64,000 nucleotides of DNA from NCBI GenBank assembly GCA_009746045.1, contig RPFO01000072.1, forward strand, positions 5,729,238 through 5,793,237, read 5' to 3'. Position 1 is the first letter of the stretch. The number at the start of each line of letters is the position of its first letter. Below are positions 42,881 through 54,048 of the stretch, in pieces. A model generated the notes under the pieces. The model searched no databases and was not told the origin of the DNA. It saw only the letters and a program-made list of their open reading frames with translations. This DNA is from Mesostigma viride. Taxonomy: Eukaryota; Streptophyta; Mesostigmatophyceae; Mesostigmatales; Mesostigmataceae. A program made the translations under genes and the position numbers.

Positions 42881-43032
42881 TGCACATTAAGGCTACACTG
42901 ATTCCCATCTCCATTCATATTCATCATCCTGAACGACTCGAAAACGCGTATAAAAGATAACGGCAGGCTCACTCAAGCTACTAATGGTCCGGATTCTCCC
43001 GATTTCTGGCATGCGCTGGTTGTCTCCTTGAT
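42881..43032. repeat. Dispersed ~195 bp repeat, copy A (truncated)
   Basis: Shares with copies B and C the blocks tcatcatcctgaacgact, gataacggcaggctc, ccggattctcccgatttctg and gctggttgtctccttgata. It lacks the first ~50 bp. Confidence 0.85.
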
Positions 43033-43950
43033 ATAGTCGATCACTAGAGGGGGGTATAATAATGCTCATCTGAGCTGTGCTCTACTGTAATGGCAGACGA
43101 GGCGGTAGTTTAGCGGCTATCCTCAGGGGCAATAACGTCCACCTGAGGACATCTACCCTCATGCATTCTACCAATTGATGGGCCGCGGGGCCCGTGGGGA
43201 GCAAACAGGAGCATGCGCCACAGGATTCCAGTTGCTTATCGCAGACGGCAGCCCATTTCTCCTTGTCTATCATGTGCGGGGCGCAGAGTACAACAGATAA
43301 TCCCAGAAGCCCTGCATCCTCAAGCAATTCAGTGTCCCATAGGTCCGGGTCGCGCCGCGTCGGTCGGTACGTGCGGGGCGCGCGCAAGTTTAATTGCCAG
43401 TGGGTTGCGACGGGACAACGGGACCCTGCCAAAGACTATGACCGAGACATTATGATCCGTCAAGTCCGGTGTTTTTTGCAACGTCGCCCACATCTGCCTC
43501 GGTGCTGCCCCTTGGCACAAGCTCTACAAACAGGTCGTGGACCGGCTGGATCGCGTAGTATCTCCGCACATCTCAACCCTGTGATGCCAGATCTCCTTTG
43601 CGGCCGTTCGGAGCTTGGCACTGGGTTCGTTAATTGTCCACATCGTCGCGTCGCTGCAGCAACACAATGTTTTCTGGCATACGTGGGCTTTTGGTTCCCG
43701 CCACACATTTGAAAGTGCTGTCCTCCGGATTTTTGCCTTTGCACCGTGTGCAGTTCTTGGACGTTTGGAATCATGGCATGGCTAACGTAATGACTGACTA
43801 GCTAGACCTTTTCAGTGGTTTCCCATTAATTGCGGGTATTTCCTCGTAAATGGTGGGAGAGCGATCGCAGCAATGGTGCTTACCCCTAGACACTCCCGGC
43901 CAGTTAGGCTCGAAACACACCACGCCCTGATCAAGCAAGCTGTTTCCGGC

Positions 43951-44153
43951 ACCACCGTCTAGGTCATCTAGTCGCTCTACACGTAAGCCAGCCAATATTT
44001 CAATGCACAAGGCTACACATTTCCATCACCATTCATATTCATCATCCTGAACAACGCGAACACGCGGACAAGATAACGGCATCCTCGAGCTACTGTACCA
44101 TGGTCTGGATTCTCCCGATTTCTGGCCTGCATGCGCTGGTTGTCTCCTTGATA
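43951..44153. repeat. Dispersed ~195 bp repeat, copy B
   Basis: From caccgtctagg to ctccttgata. It includes gtcgctctacacgtaagcca and aatgcacaaggc as in copy C. Ends against the LINE-2 remnant. Confidence 0.88.
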
Positions 44154-45187
44154 GGAGGATCGAGGTGTCTACCTGGTTGGCCAGTCAGTCCTAAGACTTC
44201 CGCCCGCAGGGCCCACATCCGTATTTACCTGGTCTGTGCGGGCAAGATGGCCGGCAAAGAGGAACTAGGGGCGGTGTCGGATGGTATGGGTGACAAGAGG
44301 GAGCGCGCAGAATAGAGCTCGGCCCGGGTGCGGCGCTCTTGGTAGTAGCGGACGCCGAGGATGTGACGTAGCATTCGAGTGACTGTGCCATCAAGCTGCT
44401 TGCTCAGGGGCCAGGGCCTGGTCCAGGGTCCACGCCTCGCAGCCGTAAAGGAGGATGCTGAGGACAAGTCTCTTGAACCAAATGCGCTTGCGCCGCTCAC
44501 TCAGGTCTACAGCGACATGTCCAGAGGCGGCGGAGGGCCGCCCAGGCATGGCCAATGCGGGTGTTGATGTCGTCAGCCGTGGAGCGGTGGAGGGGAGCCA
44601 GCTGCCATGCAAGGAGCTTGAAGCGAGTCGCCGGGGGGACGGGGCTGCCGTCCAGCAGGAGGAGGGTCAGTGGGTGGGGTGGTTCCAGCAGGGAAGCCGA
44701 TGGCCATGGGCCTCCGTTTTCTTGCTGATCATAAGCCCCACTTAATTCCTGCGCTTCCATGCAGTGTCAGACCGCAAGCTATCTAGCCAGAGTTGGGCGG
44801 ACTCCGGGGTCTCCACGAGCGTCATGTCAATACAGCATAGATCAGATCGCTCATTCGGTAGGGCGCGGGTCAATTGCAACCCCGCCGTAGCTGGCGTACT
44901 CCGTGATCTCGATCCCAGCGGCGGGCGCCCCTCCGGCCACCAGCGGGCGAAGCGGGCGTGTGCGCGCCTCATAATAATATGGGGAGAGCACACAGCCCTA
45001 GGTGCCACGTACACCCCGGTGTGCATGGGGAATTCCACTCCGGCATTAATGCCGGAGTGACGCCATCAGCGGTACGGACCTGGGCTTGGGACCCTCAATA
45101 GAACTGGCGGATGATCTCGACAATGTACGATGGGACACGAAACACTGAGGTGGAGGACCATGCACCCATAGAGCGTCCCATATATAT

Positions 45188-46030
45188 TTTAAAAATATAA
45201 TTACTTACAGCAGAGTGAAATCACTCAAACCGGCCAAAGCAAACGCCCAGCTATAAACCTATATACAGAGCCATGTCAAAGCTCTATACTACGATAAGAC
45301 CAATGGAAACGCCTAACGGGAGGAACCTAATAGCCCTGCTGCACCGCAAAATCAGCCCGCGTACGGCGGAGCATGATGTCAGCCATGGCCCGAGTCAGCG
45401 CCACCGACAAGCGCTGACGCCAATATGACGTCCAGGTCCGCGCCGACCATGGGGCCCGCTGGCCCTCCAGGTCCAGCCGGTCCTCCCGGAGCCGGCAACA
45501 CTCCTTGAAGAAGGCGGAGGTCAGGGGCCCCATGGCCCCAAACTCCTCCAGGACAAAGGGCACCACACGATGGTGCCCGACGTCGCCGTAGGCCAGGAGC
45601 TTGGCCCGCTCCGCCCGGTCCGCCGTGTAACCTGCCGTGAGGGAGGCCCCAGCCACGTGGCTAAGAGCCAAGGGCCGCGCCACCGAAACGTCAATAAGCA
45701 GATGCCGGCCACCCCGGCCCCTTAAAGTCCAGCACCACGATGTCAGGCCGGTGGTTGGGGGAATAGAAGGCAGCGCCATCCGCATCCTCGGACCGGATGT
45801 TCGCGTGGGGGAAAACCGACCGAATCATGGCGAGCACCACCGTCAGGAGGACAGTGTGCAAATACAAATACCAATTCTGATTCTGTTGGCCCCCCATGCA
45901 GGCAAGGTAGTGAGTCCCCGTGGGATCCAGCGGCTGCCCACAGCTACCACAAGGCCGCCCGGCCGGAACAAGAGGCTGCGGGGCAAATAGCTGGTGCCGG
46001 AGCGCCACCGAGTAGTGGCTGGGAGCCAAG
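45188..46030 (-). mobile_element. Nested 5'-truncated LINE fragment with restriction-like endonuclease
   Basis: An 843 bp insertion in LINE-2 with 15 bp target duplications. It encodes only the C-terminal part of a retroelement protein plus a short AT-rich 3' tail on the minus strand (gtaagtaattatattttt). Long variable target duplications and 5' truncation are hallmarks of target-primed integration. Confidence 0.85.
45327..46030 (-). pseudogene. Zinc motif and PD-(D/E)XK-like endonuclease domain of a LINE
   Basis: A CX2CX9HX3C motif (CGSCGQPLDPTGTHYLAC) is followed by NHRPDIVVLDFKG (about 45720-45760). After a one-base shift in a G/C run comes GRHLLIDVSVARPL, then AERAKLLAYGD and VVPFVLEEFGAMGP. 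The RPD...D arrangement with an upstream Cys/His knuckle is typical of the restriction-like endonuclease at the C-terminus of R2/CRE/NeSL-type LINEs; Dualen/RandI elements of green algae also carry one. The frame ends at 45327 with a tail unlike known families. It is truncated and frameshifted, so not functional. Confidence 0.72.
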
Positions 46031-46854
46031 GCGTCCCATATATATAACCGCATTGAATGCCGGCCTCGGTGTAATCCACGAAGATCAATAGCATGCAATG
46101 GTAAGTAAGAGGCCGGGGGCCCGGCGGCCCACTTCCTCGATCAGGCGGCGAGCAGTCATCAGTGCGCATGGTGACCATTACACAATTGCGGCCAACACGG
46201 AAGCCCATCTGGGACTCACCTCAAATGGGAATCGAGGCTGGCACGCATGCGGTTGAACAGCAGGAGACGCATGAAGACTTTTAGCACGCAGCTTTGGAGG
46301 CATAAGCTGCGGTAGTTGCCGGTATCCGCGGCGGACCCCTTGCCCTTGTAGAGCATGACCCACACAGCGGTCTTCCAATACATCGGTGGGGGATCGATGC
46401 CATATATCGTAGAATCCGGTTGCAAACACCCCGGAGGAAAGGCTCAATTAAGCTCAGGCATCTTAACCATCTCCGGTGAAATATTGTCCACTCCCATATA
46501 GCAGCATCGTTGCGGAGGGTGGAGATGGCAGCAGCCCATACATAATTTCCCGCGGGGTCCACTCATCGTGGGGGCCGTCCACAAGGGGGCCGGAGAGCGG
46601 TGGGACCAGGTAGTCCGTTTCGCCCATGGGCTCCCGCAATGCGGCCGGGGGCTCAATCAATACCAGCTGTAGGTCCGCCGCGGCTAGCCGCAGGGCATGC
46701 AGCGGCAGCGGGGTCGAGCGGCCGGGGGCCGGGGCCGGTGGTCCAGGAGCCCCCGATAGTTTGGCCTGCATGCATGGGAGCTGAACCAAAGCTCAAGGCG
46801 TTCACTGGGGGTGCCCGGGATGTCAGCCCTTTGCGTTCCCGGCGTCCAGTGAGA

Positions 46855-47163
46855 TGGTCGAGAGACCGCCATGCTGCCTTGTGCTGGCCGCTCAACACGG
46901 TGGAGGCCCAGGTCTCCAATGTGGAAACCAAGGTCGTCCACAAGCTCCAGCCCCAGTTCACGACGCTGCACACCGCGGCGCAAGCTTCGGAAACGCATGC
47001 TGCACTTGTCTCTCGCCTTAACCAGGTGGAGGGCAAGTGCGGCGTGCTCATGAAGAAGCTTAATTGAGGCCATCACCGCCCACACCGAGGCCCTGGCCAC
47101 ACAGGTCCCCAAGATAGCGGAGCAGACGGCCACCATTGCATCCCAGCCACCTCGGCAGGATGC
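46855..47163 (+). pseudogene. Coiled-coil ORF, 5' part, interrupted by Copia-3
   Basis: Plus-strand frame rich in heptads: LNTVEAQVSNVETKVVHKLQ..., a one-base shift near 47061-47066, then EAITAHTEALATQVPKIAEQ. It is cut at GATGC (47159-47163), the Copia-3 target site, and resumes in the correct frame at 54894. A long coiled coil before an RRM-like segment is the plan of many LINE ORF1 proteins, so this may be a LINE ORF1 rather than a host gene. The true start is not visible because LINE-2 abuts at about 46790-46850. Confidence 0.6.
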
Positions 47164-47636
47164 AGTTAGTCTCCATGCTTTGCTGTAGACTAAGTCTCAA
47201 AGGCATTGTGAATACAACGTATGAATAAGCCTTGTAAACCCACGTTGGTATGCGAATATAAATACCACGTGGGCTATGCAGATAGGGATGCTAGTCGAGT
47301 CGCATACGTTTCCCTAGATAGGTACTTTGGGTACTGAGGTACGTGACAGATGTCAGTACCCAGTATACGTAGTGTCCTGTCATTGGACGGTACTAGAGTA
47401 TCCTAGATAGGGACCGTACTGCAGCGTGCATTGATCTGTGATCGCACGATGCAGTGACTAGGCAGCTACCTGTCATCGTGCGGCCTCGGGCCAACGGTCT
47501 GCACCCAACGGTCACTGGCGGCGCAGCCGGTGAGAGGAACGTTGATAAAGGGTAAACCTATTTTCTAATGAACCAAGCAATTCATTGCTCACAGCTTTCA
47601 GTGTTCTCAAGCAATATATCCCACCGCATTCTAACT
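47164..47636 (+). repeat. Copia-3 5' LTR
   Basis: 473 bp, AGTTAG...CTAACT, preceded by GATGC. It contains the inverted-repeat-rich block GGTACTTTGGGTACTGAGGTAC and a TATA box. Confidence 0.95.
47257..47264 (+). promoter_or_regulatory. TATA box candidate of Copia-3
   Basis: TATAAATA about 100 bp into the 5' LTR (also at 54515-54522 in the 3' LTR). The transcription start would be expected ~25-30 bp downstream. Confidence 0.5.
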
Positions 47637-47654
47637 TGAATTTTATTTGCTACC

Positions 47655-50108
47655 ATGGCTATCACGAACAAGAATGTCGCTAAGAAGCTTACCTACAACG
47701 AGGATGATGATGGGCAGGATCGGCGGATGCCCAGAGACAACAACAAGAAGCCGGCTGGCGATGCGGCCATTTCCAAGAAAAAGAAAAAGAACAAAAAGAC
47801 TCACAATGGTTGCCAGGACGAGGGGACGGCGGCTGCAAAGCCGACCGACCTACCCCCCTCCCCTGCGAGGCCGGAGGCCGAGACGGCTCCCCCCGGGGAG
47901 ACCGGCTTACCCTCGACTCCGGCGGCCGCCCCAGCCGCAACCACGGCTGGCGCGGCCATGGCTGCGGAGACCTCGGTGGTAAACCCCACTGAGGCTCCAC
48001 AGTCCGGCCCCACGTTGCCATCTCTTCGGGAGCGTATGCCCCGTCAGACGGCCTCGGTGGCACCGGACGGGACGATTACCTTTCGTCCCGCCACATCAAA
48101 CCTTAATGTCCCTTTCGCCCAGGGACATAACCACATTGAGCTAACGTTTGGGCGACCCTCTGCGTCCCTTCTTCGCAAGAAGAAGGACATGGAGAGTATT
48201 AAACTCGCACGGGTGGTGCGAAAACCTGTGGAACCCATCGCCGGACAACCAATGTCCGACGATGAGGTATCCGACACTGCCAGTCTCCCCGATGGGGAGA
48301 CTGAGATCAATCTTACCCCAGCGCTCCTGGCGGTCGAGCAGGCCGCGCTGGTGGCAAATGAAGAACGCCGAGCGCGGCAGCGGGACCGAGAGGTCCGCCG
48401 AGAGGCGGCTTTTCGGCTCGCCGCTAAGCGGCAAGAATATGAAGAGGAAGCCGCCCGTCGCCTGGCCACCCACCAGGCGATGGCGGACGCGTACCGCGAG
48501 GCCACCCAGCGGTTACGTGACCTCTTAAAAAATGCTGACTATCCCATGGACTATGCGGACAGTCAAGACCTGGCCGAGCTTGCTCGGTCAGCACACTTTA
48601 AAACCATGTCCTCCATCACCCAAGCCAGGGTCACGGAGGCCATCTTGGCCAAACATGGGGTGGTAGCTGAAGAAGCCCCCCCGCTGGAAACCACCAGCAA
48701 GAAACCCTCTCCCCCCCAACCCCTGCAGTACAAGAAGGGACTGCTGGCCCTGGGTGCGAGGAAGGGCAAAGAGGCGGACTGTCCAGTCCAGCCTGCTATG
48801 ATCATGGGAGACGCACTCCCTGACATACCCGAGGATGAAGCTGCCTTTCAGGCAGCCCTCCGGGAGCATGAGGTACGCAAGGAGATGAAGCGTCTCATGC
48901 GGGAGGAGGCCAGGAGGAGAGCAGAGGCAGACACCCCTGCCCACCCCTCCACCGATGGGGCTGGACCCAGTGGGGTTACCCGGACACCCCCGGGCTCCCC
49001 CAGGGCCACCATGACCCCCCCTCCCCCTCCCCCACCACCCCAGGTTCGCCCTGTGGGTTGGGGCCCCCTCCCAAGCCAGGGGGGGTGGCCAGGTCCCCAG
49101 GAGGCCCTGGGGGGAGGTGCAGAGGTGCCACAGGCACCCAACAGGCCTGCTGAAGCCCCCCCAAGGAGCGGGGATGTCCTGGAACAGCTCGCCATTCTCC
49201 AGGCCCAGCTGGCCTCGTTGCAAGATCAGCAGTTAACAGCTAACCAGCTGCAAACTGTCGAGGGCCTGCGCGCCCTGATGTCGCGGTATGAGCGGGGGAC
49301 CATCAACCTGGACCCCACCCGCCTGCAACAAGCAACCGACGGCTTCTTGAGGGCCAACCCCCCTCTCACAGGTGTGTTTAACCCTCATAAAAAGGAATCC
49401 AAAATCAATATTGCTGGCTTGCCTGAGGGTCACACTGTTGAACAAGCTAAGCAATTTGTTTTTGCTTTGGAGTATGGGATGGAAGGTCTTAACCTTAGAC
49501 ATCAGTTTAAGGCTCTCAGGGCCTCCTCCACATTCCATCAATCATCTCCTGCAATCAGAGCATTGATTCAAACCTATCAGGAACGTACCCTGACACCTGA
49601 AGCAGCCATTGAACAGTGGCCTACCTTTATCACTGATCTGAAACAGCTAGTGCTTACCAATAACCACATGGAAGCAGTAGAACGTTTCAACTGGCTTGCT
49701 GCATATAAGGTGAACAAGAATAACCTCTCTGGGGATGCAAAAACATACAGGGTAATGATTGAGAAAGACCTTGAGCTTCTCAAGCTCCAACCAAGGTATC
49801 TCATCCACACCTGGCTAACAAAAGCTAATTTGCAACCTTCTGTCCTGGCCACCCTGCTTACAGGCCTCAAGTCCCTCTGGGACAACTTCAGAGCTGCCAT
49901 GCTCTATATCGAGGAGGCAGTGGACCCCCTGGGTACTGGCAACAACCAGGCCCAGGACCCCAAGGTCCAGGGTGTCCAAGGCCACAAACGCAAGGGGCAG
50001 GCCAGCCAGGGGGGGGCACCCAAGACCCACAAGTCCTCCCACCAAGGGGGCAGTGGCTCTCAGGGGCGTGGCAACACGTGGCACCGTGTGCCCCTGCATG
50101 GCAACCCC

Positions 50109-50154
<46 letters not shown>

Positions 50155-53100
50155 GGTCCCAGCAGGGCAACAATAACAACAGGTCCCAACAGGGCCAAAA
50201 CAACAACAACAACAACAGGTCCCAGCAGGGCAACAATAACAACAGGTCCCAACAGGGCCAAAACAACAACAACAACAGGTCCCAGCAGGGCCAGAACCGG
50301 TCCCAGCAGGGAAACAACAACAACAACAACAACAACCAGCCTGGCAACCCTGGGGGGTCCATAAGGTGCCTGAGGTGCTTCCAACGAGGGCACGCACGGC
50401 ACAACTGCCCCAACAACGACTCCCTGGCCAACGGGGTGGATCTCTGCCCGGGCTGCTGGCACGCACGTCATCCCCTGGGGCCTCCAGGCAGCCGTTGCAA
50501 CAGGCCTCGCTACCCAAATCAATGTGAGTTCACTCACCTTATGTACTCTGAGGATGATGATCTCATTACCATTGGGGATGGCAACCAGGGCATAATTGAT
50601 TTTGAGGCAGCAACCTTACTGTCCTCCCAACACCCTGTTCTGGAACCTTACATAAAAGCACTAACCCCTACTGTTGACAACTCCATAGATATCAAGGAGC
50701 TTGCTCATCAGCTGCACCTAGCCATGGGTCATGAAACAGTGGCTGAGGAACTGGCCAGACGGCTGGGGGGTAGTAGCATGGGAAAACAACTCAGGAATGC
50801 AGTAAAACTGGCTAGACAACACTGTCAAGAATGTCAGTTCAATAGCCCCAAACCTCAAAAATGGCATACTGCAACTCCTTCCACCAATAGGGGCATGATA
50901 GTGGGGGATGTGATGCACATCAACAAAGATGTCCAACCCTACCTGATCCTAAAAGACTCATGGTCCAGGTTCACAGTAATGGAACCCCTACCTGGCATGT
51001 CTGCAGGGCAGCTACGTGTTGCACTCATGATTGCTTTACCCAGATTCTACCCAGTTGACAGAATTTTGCTTGATCAACAATTTTCTTGTCTGACTGACCT
51101 GGAAGGGTGTGAAGCAATAGAGATTGCTGGGCTGGAAGATCATGAGGGTCAGGGGGTCATTGAAAGAACCATCAGATCTGTCAAAACCCTACTAGCCAAA
51201 AATCCTTCCAAGGATGCTACTTCAGGGGTCTATTGTGACAGGGCACTCTGGTGTCATGAAATGTGCACAACCCTAAACATGAGACCTGTCTTGCATGCCA
51301 CGTGGGGTGAAGTAATCCCAGCAGGCCTGCAGGCAGGTGTATATCCCCCAGAGGTGATAGCACTGTACAACACTGCACGTGCACAAACCTCAGCAAAACT
51401 GGCAGAAAAAGATAAAACCCATTCCAGGCCAGTATTCCAAAAAGGTGATCAAGTTCTCTATTACAAGGAAAACAGCTTTGGTAAGGTTGGAACTTGGCTA
51501 GGTCCAGTTACCATCCGTGGATTTACCAAAAACAGCAAGACCGTGGAGGTCAAGCACAATATCAATGGGAAGCGTCACAGGGTGAGCTGTCATAGAATTA
51601 AGAAGTATTATTCTCCCATGGCAGACGTGCCTGGGGAAGAGTCTTTAAGCATGGACTCACTACTTCTATCTGGCAACTCCAGCATGCCCAGCAGTAGCTC
51701 TGAGCCACCAATTACTGCTGTTGACAGCACCACAGCACCCTCTGTGAACCCTTCCACCCTCAGTGAAGCCAGGCCCACTTCACAACCTGGGGATTGCTTA
51801 ACCAGGCACGAGGTAGCTGGGTTGGAAGCATTAGCTCAGCCCCAAGGCACCAAATTGTCTGCCAACCCTCCCGCTCTGAGGTCAAGATTGGCAGTCGCCT
51901 TGCAAGCATTACACAGGTCACATAAGCAACAAGCTGCTGTGGCCGCAGGGTTGGCAAAAGTCTCAGCTGTGTGCACTAGTCAGGACCCCTGGACCCTGGC
52001 AATAGACACTCAGGCACAGGTCAGTGTGATCAGTGCACAAGCCATCCCTGGTCTTGAGATTGCACCTTCATTTTGGGCACGGGTGCAGGATTTCTCAGGC
52101 CAAAGCTCACTGGATGTAGTGGGACAAGTGATGCTCCCTATACTTGGTATTCAGACACCCTTCCAGGTGGTGGAGGGGTACTCTGGTAACACCTTGTTGG
52201 GGGAACCTTTTGTATCCTATCCTGGGGTGCTTATCTCAGCTAATGAGCTCAGTGTCACAGGGGTGGGTGCAGTTCCTCTGGACCACTTTAAAATCCCTCT
52301 CTCCAGTATTGTCCCTGGTATGGATGCTGTCATCAAGGCAGTCAACACTCAGTATGCACCAGGGGAGATCCCTGATCTGGACAAGTTAGTGCACAGCCAG
52401 TTCCTCCATCCCTCAGCCTTTGGGCTGGGTAAGTGGGACATAGCCATGCACTCACCCCACCAAATCTCCCACGTCATACAAGAATGCAAAACACAAAAAG
52501 GGTTTACCAAGTGGCTGATGGCCATTGTCCACCAAGCCAGGCAGGAATGGGTCCTGCCCAACCCCAAAAACCCTCAATACAAACCGCCTGTCACCCCTTC
52601 ATGGGACGTGCCAGAGGGAGCCAAAAAGCTCAGATTAAAATTTGTTCTCAAACAAAAACCACAAAAAGTGGGCTCCCCAATCTTCCATGCCAGACCATGT
52701 GTCACAGAATTAAAGGGGACATCCACACTGCCAAAAGGGGAAACATACACACCTGGGCTGCAACAAACCTCACTCAGGATCATGCTCTCCCTCTTCCTCC
52801 ACAACCTCAATGCAGGCCAAGACTATGTCTGCAAAGCCACTGATATTAAAAGGGCCTTCCTCAGGGGGGACCCAGAAAAGGCTGAATCTGTGTGGAAAGG
52901 GAAGGTGTACGTGGTAGACACCCCAGCTGTGTGGAAACCTTATATTGATGAGCCCCACCTTATCATCAACATTGGGGTGGAAGGGCTTGTCAGTGCCCCA
53001 AAAATTTTCAGAGACTCAGCAGAGGAAGTATTCAAAAAGCTCAAGGCCACGTATGATGACCTGGACCCATGCTTTTTTGTTGTACCCACCCCCTCTGGAC

Positions 53101-53831
53101 TGCTGTTCTTTGTGTGGCATGGAGATGACCAACTCATTTGTGGGCCTAGAGCTGAGGTGGAAACCTTTATTCAGCAGGTCCAGGAATCATATGAGATTGG
53201 CAAACAGGTGGAATTGAGCACAACCCCCATCCAGTTCTGTGGCATCATGTTGCAGCTGCATAGGCAGCCAGATCAGTGGGTCTGCTCTCTCTCCCCTCCT
53301 GCAGAATATATCCAAGATTGTCTAGATCTGCTGCAGGACAACTACCTCCCCTTACATATGTGTGCCACTGTTCAGGGCAAACTGGGGTGGTGGTCAGCCA
53401 TCTGTGGGGCTCCCTTAGCTGTCATCAGCAGGGTCACCCATGATGTTCTAGTCAAGATAAAATGCAGTCACATCAGGAAGTTGGTCAATGACTGTCCCCC
53501 CCTCATCCTCCATGGCCTGAATCTGATGGAAGACATCCACATCCAATGTGTCATGGACAGCTCCATGGAGAGCAGAACAATCAATCAGATGGGGGCACGG
53601 GAATCAGGGCTGTTTTTTCTCACCAACAGGTCAGATTACATGTCCCTCACTTCCTGGTACAGCAGGCTACACCGCAGAAAACCTGGCAGCAGCAACTCAG
53701 CTGAATGTCGTGCTGTGGTGTCTGCTGCATTGCATGCTCGTTCCCTGCAGCACATGCTCACCTGGCTACAAACCCAGGCAGGCAGCACATGCAATGTCAT
53801 CTCACATCTCTATACTGACAGCTTTCTGTGA
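47655..53831 (+). CDS. Copia-3 Gag-IN-PR-RT-RNase H polyprotein
   Basis: ATG 47655 is only 18 bp after the LTR, in a strong context (gctaccATGG). Residues 1-560 form a Lys-rich, Pro-rich and helical N-terminal extension. The gag core is at about 580-765 (INIAGLPEGHTVEQ...), poly-Asn and RSQQG repeats at about 819-900, and the CCHC knuckle at C905, C908, H913, C918. Integrase zinc ligands are H1021, H1026, C1057, C1060, the catalytic residues D1085, D1140, E1170, and the C-terminal module about 1262-1320. The protease has D1451 in AIDTQAQVSVIS and LLGEPF near 1514. RT spans about 1655-1900 with TDIKRAFLRG and HGDD at 1822-1825. RNase H starts at VMDSSMES near 1966. The frame stops in YTDS, where a one-base loss near 53824 cuts RNase H. 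Confidence 0.95.
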
Positions 53832-54048
53832 TCAGTTTTCTAACCAAGAAATCTGTTTCTGCTGCTGTCCACACTGACCTGGATTGGGTGATCCTCAAAC
53901 AGGAGGCCACCTATTTTCCAGCTGGACTCATGTGGATGATGAGGACAACCCAGCAGACGCTCTAACGAAGCTGCGGGATGCTGCTGGCCAACAGTACCAG
54001 CTCCTCTTTCAGAACATGAACCCCTATGATATCAGAGTCAGTGTTTGA
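53832..54048 (+). pseudogene. Copia-3 RNase H C-terminal remainder, out of frame
   Basis: Two more segments continue the domain in other frames. One holds VHTDLDWVILKQEATY. The second, after another indel near 53925-53930, holds HVDDEDNPADALTKL and ends at TGA 54046-54048. Both parallel Copia-1 closely. The polyprotein as written lacks the last RNase H aspartate. Confidence 0.8.

Larger units (their letters stand above)
42679..44153. other. Unassigned stretch with two dispersed-repeat copies
   Basis: Between Copia-2 and LINE-2. Minus-strand open stretches at 43082-43432 and 43460-43774 have mixed coding-like patches but change frame and match nothing I know. They may be a decayed element bracketed by the two repeat copies. 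Confidence 0.4.
45173..46045 (-). repeat. 15 bp target-site duplication around the nested fragment
   Basis: GCGTCCCATATATAT is present at 45173-45187 and again at 46031-46045. On the minus strand LINE-2 RT sequence resumes across it (GGGACGCTCTATGGG, encoding WDALW as in LINE-1), which confirms that 45188-46030 is an insertion. Confidence 0.9.
44225..46789 (-). pseudogene. LINE-2, degenerate reverse transcriptase of a LINE related to LINE-1
   Basis: Matches LINE-1 ORF2 in scattered frames. From 5' to 3' on the minus strand: ETDYLVPPLSGPL (46789-46600), MLYKGKGSAADTGNYRSLCLQS (46425 on), GFRVGRNCVM (46208 on), and LLIFVDYTEAG (motif A, its third residue block altered). After the nested insert come the THTGVYVAP/IIMRRAHARFARW region (45038 on), TLVETPESAQLWLDSL, and the thumb with LDGTVTRMLRHILGV (44500-44225). 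Frameshifts and stops are frequent and the YADD box is lost, so it is dead. It carries no endonuclease or ORF1, which suggests a 5'-truncated insertion. Confidence 0.8.
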
